64,000 bases of DNA from DZBG01 sp049241565 (GTDB taxonomy: Bacteria; Bdellovibrionota; Bacteriovoracia; Bacteriovoracales; Bacteriovoracaceae), in contig JBMLQL010000042.1 of assembly GCA_049241565.1 (NCBI GenBank), forward strand, positions 1 through 64,000, in the 5' to 3' direction. A model generated the notes under the pieces. It saw nothing but the letters and a program-made list of their open reading frames with translations. It did no database searches and was not told where the DNA came from. Below, piece after piece: positions 17,633-26,082 of this stretch (position 1 is its first letter; every line of letters starts with the position of its first letter). The translations under genes were made by a program, and so were the position numbers.

Positions 17633-18396
17633 AGATGGTCTGGGTTTTAACACAAAAAGAGTTACGCTCACTTTTTGGCTCACCTCTGGCCTATGTGATT
17701 ATTGGTCTTTTTTCGGCCATTACGGGAGTGATCTTTTTTAATTTACTTGTGACTTATGCTGACCAGCTTCAAGTGGTTTCCGCCCAGGTGGCACAGAATA
17801 GTGGGATTTCTTTTATGGAAGAAGTCGTCTACAAGCTTTTTGCCAATATTAATTTTTTGATGGTTCTCTTTATGCCCATGATCAGTATGAAAAGTTTGGC
17901 CGATGAAAAAAAGGCCCATACTCTTGATCTTTACTGGCTCTCTCCCGTCAAAGAGTGGCAATTAGTCATGGGGAAATTCTTGTCTTCAGTGATTCTTTTT
18001 ATTTGTATGCTCCTTATTATTCTTGTTTATCCCGTGGTCCTTATGGGAGCAGGAATTCAGGACTCGTCTCATCTTGGCGCTTGTTTTCTTGCTGTTTTTC
18101 TCAATGGAATTAGTTATCTTGCCCTTGGTATTTTCTGCTCCGGCATGACTGATCAAACAATTGTAGCGGGAATCCTGGCAGTGATTGGGATTATGATGAG
18201 TCATATGTTTGCTTGGGCCGGAAATGTGACTTCAAATTATATGGTCTCAGAAATTTTTCTTTATATCTCCTTTACTCCTCACTTTGAGCGACTCATTCGT
18301 GGAGTTATCTCGAGTAATGATCTTATCTATTATATCTCTTTTATAGGTCTTATGTTGTTTACAACAGTGAGAAACCTAGAACGTCGGACGTGGTAA
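17629..18396 (+). CDS. ABC-2 type permease, GldF-like
   Basis: This is a 255-residue integral membrane protein with six hydrophobic segments (for example GLFSAITGVIFFNLLVTYA and VILFICMLLIILVYPVVLMG). The cytoplasmic loop MPMISMKSLADEKKAHTLDLYWLSP is typical of the GldF/NosY group of ABC-2 permeases. It overlaps the ATPase gene by 4 bases (ATGA) and the next gene by 1 base, so translation is probably coupled. It should form the channel part of the transporter. Confidence 0.87.
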   Translation: MKMVWVLTQKELRSLFGSPLAYVIIGLFSAITGVIFFNLLVTYADQLQVVSAQVAQNSGISFMEEVVYKLFANINFLMVLFMPMISMKSLADEKKAHTLDLYWLSPVKEWQLVMGKFLSSVILFICMLLIILVYPVVLMGAGIQDSSHLGACFLAVFLNGISYLALGIFCSGMTDQTIVAGILAVIGIMMSHMFAWAGNVTSNYMVSEIFLYISFTPHFERLIRGVISSNDLIYYISFIGLMLFTTVRNLERRTW

Positions 18397-19934
18397 TGAA
18401 AATTTGGATTATTAGAATTTGGGCCATTATTGACCTTCTTATTATTCTTTCAGCTTTATCTTTGTGGTTAGCAGCTCCAGGCATGCTGACTTTGAATATT
18501 TCTTTAACGGTGTTCTCTTTGGTATTAACGGGAATTCTTCTCTATCCTAAGCGAAACGAGATTAAAGTTTTTGTTAAATCGAGCTATTTCAAAAAACTAA
18601 TTAATCTTTTTATTAATGTTTTTCTCGTCTTTGCCATTGCGGCCCTGATTAATTATCTGGGAAATCGCAAAGGACTCGAGATCGATATCACCCAAAAGAA
18701 ACTAAATACCGTGGCCCCTCAGTCTCAAAAAGTTCTTGAGATGATTGAGAATCCCGTTAAGATCACTCTTTACGCGAAAAGAGAAGAGTGGGCCCAGTAC
18801 CTCGGTCTACTAAAACTTTTTTCAAGTGCTAATCCCAAGATTCAAATTGAGGCCATTGATATTGATTTAAAACCTCACCTGGCCCGAGAGAAGGGAATTA
18901 CTCAGAGTGGGACTATTGAAGTGAGTACGGATAAAACTCAATTACAGGTGCTTCTTGATTCAGAGCTGACTCTGACCAATATTCTCCTTAAGACTCTGAG
19001 AGAAAAGCCTATTAAGGTCTATTTTACGATTGGGCATAATGAGCTGACCTGTAAAAGCAAAGAAGCCGATGGACTCTCTCTCTTCTGCGATACTCTCACA
19101 CTAACCAATTACGAATTGGCCGAACTCGATCTGATGAAAGAGAGTAAAATTCCAGATGACGCTGATGTGGTCATTGTGGCCGGTCCAGATTCTGCTTTTC
19201 TACCTGAAGAAGTGTCAAGACTTAGTGATTATCTGGATCGCGGGGGATCGATGCTAATGGCCCTGGCCCCTTCTTTTGAGATTGACCGCTATAAAGACTT
19301 AAGAGTCCTTCTTCAGAAATGGGGACTGGATCTTCGAAATGATCTTGTGCTTGATCGCCTCTCTACGGTTCAAGGGGCCGATGCCACTATTCCTTTAATC
19401 AATAGCTATGCTTCTGATCATGAGCTGACGAAAGATTTAACTGCTCGCAGTCTTTTTCCGATGAGCTCATCCATCTCTAAGCTTACTCAGGAAGATATTC
19501 ATACTTCACTTCTGGCCATGACTTCTGGCTTTCCAGGAAGCTGGGCCGAAAGTGATTTGTCGACAGTGACAAAGGGAAAAGCCGAGTTTGATGAAAAAGA
19601 TCTTAAAGGACCTATTGCTGTCCTTGCTGTCTCTGAAAAACATCAACATAATGCTAAAGTTAAAGACACTCGTCTTGTTTTGAGTGGTTCAAGTTCAGCT
19701 CTGGTGAACGCTTATATTCAGCAAGAGGGAAATCGCAAACTCTTTAGTCAATCAGTGGCCTGGCTGGCCTTTGATGAAGGGATTCTCTCTTTTAATAAAG
19801 TTATTCAAAATGATTCTCCTGTGGTTTTAAGTAGTATTCATCTTAATATTGTTTTTGTGGTGTCTATTGTTCTTCTCCCTGTTGTCTTCTGGGCCCTGGC
19901 CTTTTTGATGTACCGAAAGAGACGTCAATTATGA
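18396..19934 (+). CDS. GldG-like ABC transporter auxiliary subunit
   Basis: This 512-residue protein has two N-terminal transmembrane helices (about 1-50), a third near 60-85 (NLFINVFLVFAIAALINYLG), a large extracytoplasmic domain, and a final helix near 485-505. The domain has the GldG hallmarks: DITQKKLNTVAPQSQKVLEM, a thioredoxin-like/GATase-like core (VKITLYAKR, DADVVIVAGPDS) and LDRGGSMLMALAPS. The ATG at 18396 overlaps the permease stop; a GTG six bases earlier is possible. In Flavobacterium the homologous subunit is needed for gliding, while in Proteobacteria its role is open. Confidence 0.83.
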   Translation: MKIWIIRIWAIIDLLIILSALSLWLAAPGMLTLNISLTVFSLVLTGILLYPKRNEIKVFVKSSYFKKLINLFINVFLVFAIAALINYLGNRKGLEIDITQKKLNTVAPQSQKVLEMIENPVKITLYAKREEWAQYLGLLKLFSSANPKIQIEAIDIDLKPHLAREKGITQSGTIEVSTDKTQLQVLLDSELTLTNILLKTLREKPIKVYFTIGHNELTCKSKEADGLSLFCDTLTLTNYELAELDLMKESKIPDDADVVIVAGPDSAFLPEEVSRLSDYLDRGGSMLMALAPSFEIDRYKDLRVLLQKWGLDLRNDLVLDRLSTVQGADATIPLINSYASDHELTKDLTARSLFPMSSSISKLTQEDIHTSLLAMTSGFPGSWAESDLSTVTKGKAEFDEKDLKGPIAVLAVSEKHQHNAKVKDTRLVLSGSSSALVNAYIQQEGNRKLFSQSVAWLAFDEGILSFNKVIQNDSPVVLSSIHLNIVFVVSIVLLPVVFWALAFLMYRKRRQL

Positions 19935-21238
19935 TGAAGAATAATCTTGGTCTTCTTTTGGTTTTTATTCTGTTGCTCACTGGAACCTATGTTTGGATTG
20001 AACGTCCAGATAGAGTTTGGTGGCAAAAACATGATGAAACTTATCGTTTAAGAAGTTTGGTAGAGAATGCAGAATCCTTTGGAGTCCTAGGAAAAACATG
20101 GACTCTTAAAGAAAATCAATGGGTAAGTGGGCAGGATTTGTTATCGCTTACCATTTGGCCAAAATGGAAAAGAATTTTTTCTCAATTAAAATTTGAACGA
20201 GAAATCATTCTTAATGCTCAAACCAATAAAGATAATTTTTTAGGTGAAGGATTCCCGATCACAATTGATGATCGCTCTTTTATTCTAGGGGAGACCACGG
20301 TTGATGGAAAATCTCTTTATCTCCTCGATGTGAATGAAAATAAGATCCTACAAATGAGTCTACTACCAAGTGATTTGTTTCAGATGCTTGATGAAGTCAA
20401 AGAAAAGACGCCTCAGGATATGATTGAGAAAAGAGTTTTTGCTTATTTTAATAATGTCCAATTCACCAAGGTCGTTTTTGAAACTCCTGGGATTTTAAGT
20501 TTTGATATTGATCTCTTTAATAAACAAACTAATCCTCGCCCGATCCCTGGAATTTTGCTTCATCCGCATCTTGATCAAAAGTTTTGGCATGAGATGGATT
20601 TGCTTCAATTTACCGAACAAATCAAACCTGACCTGGCCCTTCTCTACCAGAAAATGGCCAGCCTCTCATTAGTTCAAGATGAAAAAAAGGTTCTCACTTT
20701 TGAGCTTCATCGTGTGGGCCCTTTGAATGCCGACGCCGTTGTCTATGTGCCGGAAAAAAATCAAATGTTTAAAGTTCGAGGAAATACCGCCAAGGTTTTT
20801 TTCGATCAGGTTCAGGACTACTGGGATCTTAAAATCATTCCTCGAAACGTCTTTAAGGCCTTTACTGAAACGAGAGCTCAGTTTGTTCTTGGGGACAAGG
20901 AAGTCACGGTAAATATAATCAACCAAGAGCCTCTGGCCTTTGTTTCACCTGATTCCCAAATTAAGCTGAAAGAAGACAAGCTTCAGAATCTTTTCAATCT
21001 TATTTTTAATCTCAGTCAATATGAAGAGGCTTCACGAGTTTCAATCCTAACCAAGGCCGAGAGACAGCAGTTTCAGAATGAGTCTCATATTCGTATGAAC
21101 GTTTTTGGACAGGATCTTATGCTTGTTCGGAAGACGAATGAGTTAGTAGTGGTGAACTTTACTCAGGGTTTTAAGGCCCATTTCTTTTTTTTTGATATTT
21201 CTATAGGGGATCAGTGGGAAGACTTCTTTACTTCTTAA
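19931..21238 (+). CDS. DUF4340-like exported protein of the Gld-type operon
   Basis: This is a 435-residue protein with one N-terminal membrane anchor (NNLGLLLVFILLLTGTYVWI), then a long mostly beta extracytoplasmic region in which pieces such as KSLYLLDVNENKILQM repeat a similar strand pattern. Proteins of the DUF4340 group regularly follow GldG-like genes. It overlaps that gene by 4 bases, so it is very likely part of the same complex. The anchor and gene order are clear; the domain name is my best match and less certain. Confidence 0.72.
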   Translation: MMKNNLGLLLVFILLLTGTYVWIERPDRVWWQKHDETYRLRSLVENAESFGVLGKTWTLKENQWVSGQDLLSLTIWPKWKRIFSQLKFEREIILNAQTNKDNFLGEGFPITIDDRSFILGETTVDGKSLYLLDVNENKILQMSLLPSDLFQMLDEVKEKTPQDMIEKRVFAYFNNVQFTKVVFETPGILSFDIDLFNKQTNPRPIPGILLHPHLDQKFWHEMDLLQFTEQIKPDLALLYQKMASLSLVQDEKKVLTFELHRVGPLNADAVVYVPEKNQMFKVRGNTAKVFFDQVQDYWDLKIIPRNVFKAFTETRAQFVLGDKEVTVNIINQEPLAFVSPDSQIKLKEDKLQNLFNLIFNLSQYEEASRVSILTKAERQQFQNESHIRMNVFGQDLMLVRKTNELVVVNFTQGFKAHFFFFDISIGDQWEDFFTS

Positions 21239-21261
21239 TGGCCAATTGATTTAATTTTTCA

Positions 21262-21909
21262 ATGCAACAATTGCTTCATCTCTTCGAAACTTATCTTCTT
21301 CCAGTGGTTCATCCTTTCAGGATTCATCGTCATTTTCACATGAATTTGCCGCTTCCTGGTCGAGAGGGAGAGCGTATTGGCGCTCTGAATTTATCAGAAG
21401 CTTTATTGTTCTCATGGATCTTTGCTGTTCTTAAAGGGCTGATGAGAATTGTGCTCATCAATATTGTGATTCAGTCTTTCATCTCATTTCAGTCAGAAAA
21501 TTTTCCATTCTTTGAAATGGTGGCCCAGGAAGCGGGACTGACAACTTATTATTTTCTGCTTTTCTCTGCTATGTTAGATATCGTGTTTTTCCCCATTCTC
21601 ACTATGGTGACTACGGAATTTTGGAATTGGGTGATTCGTTTATTTGCTAATTTGATGGATTTTCAAGGTGACCGTGAAGAGGTGGCCCATCAGATTACGG
21701 TGACAGCGCTGAGCTCTTATGTTTTCTTTTTGATCCCTCTGATTGGGGAGCTGATTCAAGCCTTCATGTATTATATTATGCTCTATGCTGGTCTGAGGGA
21801 GAATCTTCGGGCCTCGCGGTCTCTGGCCTTTGTTATTCTTATTTCTCCAGCGATTTTATTGACTATGGTTTTGTGCTTAGCAGGACTTGCTCTTTTTTAT
21901 CTGAGCTAG
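21262..21909 (+). CDS. Yip1-like integral membrane protein
   Basis: The 215-residue protein has a short soluble start (HRHFHMNLPLPGREGERIGAL) and then five hydrophobic segments, as in the Yip1 superfamily. The first is LLFSWIFAVLKGLMRIVLINI, and others are YYFLLFSAMLDIVFFPILTM and LIPLIGELIQAFMYYIMLYA. It starts 23 bases after the Gld-type operon and may be its last gene. No strong ribosome site precedes the ATG. Function unknown. Confidence 0.7.
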   Translation: MQQLLHLFETYLLPVVHPFRIHRHFHMNLPLPGREGERIGALNLSEALLFSWIFAVLKGLMRIVLINIVIQSFISFQSENFPFFEMVAQEAGLTTYYFLLFSAMLDIVFFPILTMVTTEFWNWVIRLFANLMDFQGDREEVAHQITVTALSSYVFFLIPLIGELIQAFMYYIMLYAGLRENLRASRSLAFVILISPAILLTMVLCLAGLALFYLS

Positions 21910-21933
21910 TGATCAAAAAGTCATAAATTTTCT

Positions 21934-22005
21934 TACGGCCCATGCAATTCCCATGACTTGGGAGGGACTAAACAAAGAGGGGCCGTAGACAATTTCCCCC
22001 CCTCC
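21934..22005 (+). promoter_or_regulatory. Structured leader upstream of tdk
   Basis: An outer stem TACGGCCC (21934-21941) pairs with GGGCCGTA (21980-21987). Inside it TCCCA and TGGGA form a small hairpin (21949-21963). A run of seven C followed by TCC (21996-22005) can pair with GGAGGG at 21961-21966. The CCCTC at 22000-22004 can instead pair with GAGGG of the tdk ribosome site (22054-22058). These pairings exclude each other, which is the form of a translational switch. Function is inferred from base pairing only. Confidence 0.4.
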
Positions 22006-22066
22006 TGAAAATATCGATTCACACACACAGAATGCAAAAAAAGATTTTTTGACGAGGGAGACAAAG

Positions 22067-22693
22067 GTGACACATCAGTATCATCACGGTTCAATTGAGG
22101 TCGTTTGCGGCCCTATGTTTTCAGGTAAAACTGAAGAGCTTATCCGTCGCGTGAAGCGCGCTCAAATTGCTAAGCAAAGAGTCCAAATTTTTAAGCCCGC
22201 TATTGATGTTCGCTACGATATCGAAGATGTTGTTTCTCATTCTTCTCAGGCGATTAAGTCTGAGCCAGTTGAGAGTGCGGTTGATATTCTGATTCGTCTG
22301 AAGGACTCCACTCGAGTGGTGGCCATTGATGAAGTTCAGTTCTTTGATGATGCCATTATCACCGTTGTGACTAAGCTAGCCGCTCGCGGTTACCGTGTGA
22401 TCTGTGCAGGGTTAGATCTTGATTATCGTGCCCAGCCCTTTGGCCCAATGCCGATGCTTCTGGCCCTGGCCGATGATGTTTTTAAAATTCATGCTATCTG
22501 TACGGTATGTGGCGCTCCGGCGACACGTTCACAGCGCTTAAGCCTCTCTCAAAAAGAGCAAATCCTTTTAGGTGAAACTGATGCTTATGAAGCTCGTTGT
22601 CGTGGTCACTACCATTTTGATGACGCCGAAGAGCAGGCCCAGCTTCCTTTAGATGTGGAAATTAAGCCCCTAGCAGCGACTCTTTCAAACTAA
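22067..22693 (+). CDS. tdk: Thymidine kinase
   Basis: Type II thymidine kinase of 208 residues, which phosphorylates thymidine with ATP for salvage. The P-loop is GPMFSGKTEEL near 16-26, the metal-binding region is VVAIDEVQFFDD and the lasso is GLDLDYRAQPFGPM. A zinc ribbon follows: ICTVCGAPAT supplies two Cys, and the distal part, which usually has two more Cys, here reads RCRGHYHF. The GTG at 22067 has GAGGGAG six bases ahead; a TTG 18 bases further up has none. It is the first gene of a salvage group and has a structured leader. Confidence 0.93.
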   Translation: MTHQYHHGSIEVVCGPMFSGKTEELIRRVKRAQIAKQRVQIFKPAIDVRYDIEDVVSHSSQAIKSEPVESAVDILIRLKDSTRVVAIDEVQFFDDAIITVVTKLAARGYRVICAGLDLDYRAQPFGPMPMLLALADDVFKIHAICTVCGAPATRSQRLSLSQKEQILLGETDAYEARCRGHYHFDDAEEQAQLPLDVEIKPLAATLSN

Positions 22694-22736
22694 TAAGTTC
22701 TCCACATTTTAACGTTAGACATGGTACCCTTTTGCC

Positions 22737-23555
22737 ATGTCTAACGATATTCAACACCAAAATTTAGCGTTTTCTCCGCCGGTCATTGATCATCTCTATG
22801 GAGATAATGTCACGATTCTCTCTTCGCCTTTGATGCTGAGTCTTCTCAGTAAACTAGGTCATCCTTCAACTCATCAGCCACAGATTAATGAGCTTACTCA
22901 GATGCTTTATAGTTATCTGGTTGATCAAACTATTGATCTCTATTTTCCTCGGAAAAAAGCAGTGCTTGAAACAAGAATGAAGGCCACTCATTTAGAGGCA
23001 GAGTATGAAGGTGAGATTATTGATCCAGAAGTTCCGGTGGTGAGTGTGGATCTGGCACGAGCAGGAACTTTTCCAAGTCACCTTTGTTATAACAAGCTTA
23101 ATTATTTGATGAATCCCATTCACGTCAGACAAGATCACTTTTATGTGGCCCGTGTGAGTGATGAATCTGGACAAGTGACTGGAGTCACGGTGGCCGGCTC
23201 AAAAATTGGTGGAGAGGTAGATAAGGCGATTGTTTTATTTCCTGATCCTATGGGGGCCACAGGTTCAACTATTGTTAGGGCCTATCACCATTATCAAAAA
23301 CAAGTTGGAGGAACGCCTCGCTTGATGGTGGCCATGCATTTAATTATTACTCCAGAGTATATCCAAAAGGTAACGAAGGAGTGTCCTGATTTAAAGATTA
23401 TTGCTCTGAGATTGGATCGAGGACTTTCAGGAAAGAAAGTTTTGCAAACGATCCCAGGCACTCATCCCACTGAAGAAAAAGGTCTTAACCAAAACCAATA
23501 TATTATTCCAGGTGCTGGTGGTCTTGGTGAAATTTTAAATAATTCATATTGCTAG
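22737..23555 (+). CDS. Uracil phosphoribosyltransferase-like protein
   Basis: This 272-residue phosphoribosyltransferase resembles Upp. The PRPP loop reads FPDPMGATGSTI (Upp has DPMLATGGS) and the C-terminal uracil-binding region reads YIIPGAGGLGEILN (Upp has YIVPGLGDAGDR). It is longer than Upp (about 210 residues), with an extended N-terminal part. The likely reaction is uracil plus PRPP to UMP, but the base may differ. It lies between thymidine kinase and hypoxanthine phosphoribosyltransferase genes, which supports a salvage role. Hpt starts six bases after its stop. Confidence 0.78.
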   Translation: MSNDIQHQNLAFSPPVIDHLYGDNVTILSSPLMLSLLSKLGHPSTHQPQINELTQMLYSYLVDQTIDLYFPRKKAVLETRMKATHLEAEYEGEIIDPEVPVVSVDLARAGTFPSHLCYNKLNYLMNPIHVRQDHFYVARVSDESGQVTGVTVAGSKIGGEVDKAIVLFPDPMGATGSTIVRAYHHYQKQVGGTPRLMVAMHLIITPEYIQKVTKECPDLKIIALRLDRGLSGKKVLQTIPGTHPTEEKGLNQNQYIIPGAGGLGEILNNSYC

Positions 23556-23561
23556 GAGATA

Positions 23562-24095
23562 ATGATGGAAATGTATACCCCTGAGGTCATGATCTCTGAA
23601 GAAGAGATTGCTCTAAGAATTGCGGAACTTGGCCGCGCCATTACGCAAGATTTTGAGAATGAAGAACTAGTTGTCATCTGTGTTTTAAAAGGTGCATTCA
23701 TGTTCTGTTCTGATCTGATTAAAAAAATTAATCGTCCTGTTCGTTTAGAATTTATTTCTCTCTCATCTTATGGAGATAGTACAAATAGTTCAGGTAATGT
23801 TCGTCTAGAGATGGACATTACGGCCAATGTAGAAGGAAAAAATGTTTTAGTGGTGGAAGATATTGTGGATACAGGTCTGACGATTAAAACTCTTATGGAA
23901 ATGTTGGCCCTTCGTAAGCCGAAGTCTGTTAAGCTGGCCTCGCTTCTTTTTAAACCTGTTAAACTGAAACACAAAATGAAGATTGATTATCTTGGTTTTG
24001 AAATAGAAGATAAATTTGTGATTGGATACGGCCTTGATTATGCTGGTCGCTACCGTGAATTACCTTATATTGGAGTGTTGAATGCTGGTAACTAA
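23562..24095 (+). CDS. hpt: Hypoxanthine phosphoribosyltransferase
   Basis: Salvages hypoxanthine or guanine to IMP or GMP. The 177 residues match the family length. The PRPP motif is VLVVEDIVDTGLTIKTL near 100, the flexible-loop region is SLSSYGDST, and the end (KFVIGYGLDYAGRYRELPYIG) is diagnostic. AGGAG stands 5 bases before the ATG. The following GHMP kinase gene starts inside its last codons, a 14-base overlap in another frame. Confidence 0.95.
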   Translation: MMEMYTPEVMISEEEIALRIAELGRAITQDFENEELVVICVLKGAFMFCSDLIKKINRPVRLEFISLSSYGDSTNSSGNVRLEMDITANVEGKNVLVVEDIVDTGLTIKTLMEMLALRKPKSVKLASLLFKPVKLKHKMKIDYLGFEIEDKFVIGYGLDYAGRYRELPYIGVLNAGN

Positions 24096-25095
24096 TCAAG
24101 GAAGTGTAAGAGTTGACCTTGTAGGTGGAACTCTTGATATTGAACCTATCAATCTTATTATTAAGAATGTGATAACACTCAATGTGGCCACAGGACTCAA
24201 GGCCAAAGTTGCTATTTCTGAGTCGACTTTCAATGGTATTGAAATTGTTTCAACCGACTATAATAAAAGTTATAAGTTTGAGGCCAAAGATCTTACTGAG
24301 GACAATGTCGTTTACTCAAATCGCTTTGAAGAGATGACTTTTGTTCTTCAAATTCTTCGTCTCTTTAATATTAGCTCTGGTTACAAATTGGAACTCTCAT
24401 CAGGAGCTCCTGCTGGTTCTGGTCTGGGTGGTTCATCGGCCATGGGGGTCACTCTTTATAAGGCCCTGTGTAATTTGACGGGAGATAATTATGATCGCCA
24501 CACGGCAGTTCAGCGTGTGAAGGCGGTTGAGTCAAGAATTCTCAATCAAGGTGTGGCCGGTTATCAAGACTATTTTCCTGCTCTCACTGGCGGCGTTCTT
24601 GCAGTGAAGGGTATTGAAGGAGAAATTAAGGTCGAGCAACTTTATTCAGATGAGTTAAAAGTGACTCTTGAAAAGCATCTTGTGCTTATTTATTCAGGTC
24701 AATCCCGTGCTTCAGGAATTAATAACTGGGAAGTTTATAAAGGTTTCTTTGATAAGCGTCCGGAGGTTGTAGCAGGTCTGACTAAGATTGCAGAAATTTC
24801 TTATGAAACATATCTTGCCCTAAAACAGAAAGATTGGGGTAAAATGTTAAAAGGGATTGCAGCTGAGGGCACGACCCGTGAAAAGCTCTTCCCAGGGATC
24901 ACTACAGAGAAAATTAGAAACTTTACTCATGAGGTTTCGGCCCAAGGGAAAGTTCTAGGAATGAAAATGTGTGGAGCCGGTGGAGGAGGATGTTTTATCC
25001 TTGTTCACGATGGACTTGATCAAGCCTTTATTTCGGCCAAGGTTCAAGAGCACGGCATGCAAATTCTTCCTTTCAATGTAGAGTCTCCACTCTAG
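24082..25095 (+). CDS. GHMP-family sugar kinase (HddA-like)
   Basis: The 337-residue small-molecule kinase starts with SVRVDLVGGTLDIEP, the substrate-site motif of the heptose/fucose kinase branch. The ATP loop SSGAPAGSGLGGSSAMG is near 107-123 and the third GHMP motif MKMCGAGGGGCFIL near 300. The closest named relatives phosphorylate heptose 7-phosphate or fucose. A GHMP kinase of mevalonate-like type is less likely because of the GGTLDI motif. It overlaps hpt by 14 bases, so the two are co-expressed. Confidence 0.8.
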   Translation: MLVTNQGSVRVDLVGGTLDIEPINLIIKNVITLNVATGLKAKVAISESTFNGIEIVSTDYNKSYKFEAKDLTEDNVVYSNRFEEMTFVLQILRLFNISSGYKLELSSGAPAGSGLGGSSAMGVTLYKALCNLTGDNYDRHTAVQRVKAVESRILNQGVAGYQDYFPALTGGVLAVKGIEGEIKVEQLYSDELKVTLEKHLVLIYSGQSRASGINNWEVYKGFFDKRPEVVAGLTKIAEISYETYLALKQKDWGKMLKGIAAEGTTREKLFPGITTEKIRNFTHEVSAQGKVLGMKMCGAGGGGCFILVHDGLDQAFISAKVQEHGMQILPFNVESPL

Positions 25096-25113
25096 GCATA
25101 AGGAAGCTTGAGA

Positions 25114-26073
25114 ATGGGATCGCTTGGAATTAAAAATGTCGCCGGGATGAGTCTCGGCGGCGGTTCAAAAGAAAATTTTTTCCTGGCCCTTCTCGAGTAC
25201 TACGAAGACCGCGATCGTTGGTTTTTAAAATCACTCCATCAAGTTAAAGACGAAGAAGTCCAAGATCGTGATGAAATCATCACCAGTTGGATTGAGCAAT
25301 ATAGTATTCGTCAACTCGTAGTGGATTTTCCTCTCTCTAAAGCTCCTTGTGAATCTTGTGCCTTAAAGTGTCCAGGGGCCACTATTTGTCCTCAACCCTC
25401 TGTCATGGCGGTGAGAGATGAGATGAATCAGCTTCTGAGTGAAGACGCCAAACTTTATAGCGAAAATCCTAAGCGTTACGAGCAAGAAAGACAAAAAATG
25501 GAAGAGTTCGATCATTCTCGAAATCTTCTTTCTAAAAAAACAGATCATCATATTCTTTCCCGTTCTTTTAAACGCAAACTTAGAAAAGGATTTATTCCTT
25601 ACTGGCATCGGCCCATTGATTTTTGGGTTTGGTGTAATTACTATGATCAGCTTTTAAATATTTTCAAAAATTCTTATGATTCTTTTGGTCATGTCTCTTT
25701 AATGCTTCTGTCTCGATTGAACTATCTTGTTCGTCACTTACCAGTTGATTTAGCGATGTTTGAATCAAGTACTCAGATCTGTTTGCTTGAGCTTTACCGA
25801 GCAAAAATTATTGGTAAACAAACTCTTATTCAGCTCTTTGATTTAGAACTGGCCTCGGTGGCCAGAGAGACCATTATTATAGAAATTGAAAAGAATCTTG
25901 GTATCTTTATTTACGAAAGAGATATGGATGTGATCGTAAGAAACCCTCAGGCCTTTGATTCATTTCTTTTGGCGGTGGTAGGTCAGCGCATGCTCATGGA
26001 GAGTCTCCATGAGATTCCACTTTGGGGAAATGCGGATAAAGGAAATTTCATTGTTCCTAGTTTCAAAATTTAG
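25114..26073 (+). CDS. Cys-cluster protein, possibly DUF429-like RNase H fold
   Basis: This 319-residue protein begins GSLGIKNVAGMSLGGG and later has LVVDFPLSKAP, which recalls the two first acidic-strand regions of DUF429/RNase H-like proteins. Directly after it comes CESCALKCPGATICP, a C-x2-C-x3-C-x5-C cluster that could hold zinc or an iron-sulfur centre. The rest is helical. The domain name is a weak call; the Cys cluster is certain. AAGGAAG precedes the ATG at 25114, and a TTG six bases upstream is an alternative start. It follows the GHMP kinase by 18 bases and precedes D-lactate dehydrogenase by 9. Confidence 0.6.
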   Translation: MGSLGIKNVAGMSLGGGSKENFFLALLEYYEDRDRWFLKSLHQVKDEEVQDRDEIITSWIEQYSIRQLVVDFPLSKAPCESCALKCPGATICPQPSVMAVRDEMNQLLSEDAKLYSENPKRYEQERQKMEEFDHSRNLLSKKTDHHILSRSFKRKLRKGFIPYWHRPIDFWVWCNYYDQLLNIFKNSYDSFGHVSLMLLSRLNYLVRHLPVDLAMFESSTQICLLELYRAKIIGKQTLIQLFDLELASVARETIIIEIEKNLGIFIYERDMDVIVRNPQAFDSFLLAVVGQRMLMESLHEIPLWGNADKGNFIVPSFKI

Positions 26074-26082
26074 GTCATCTAT

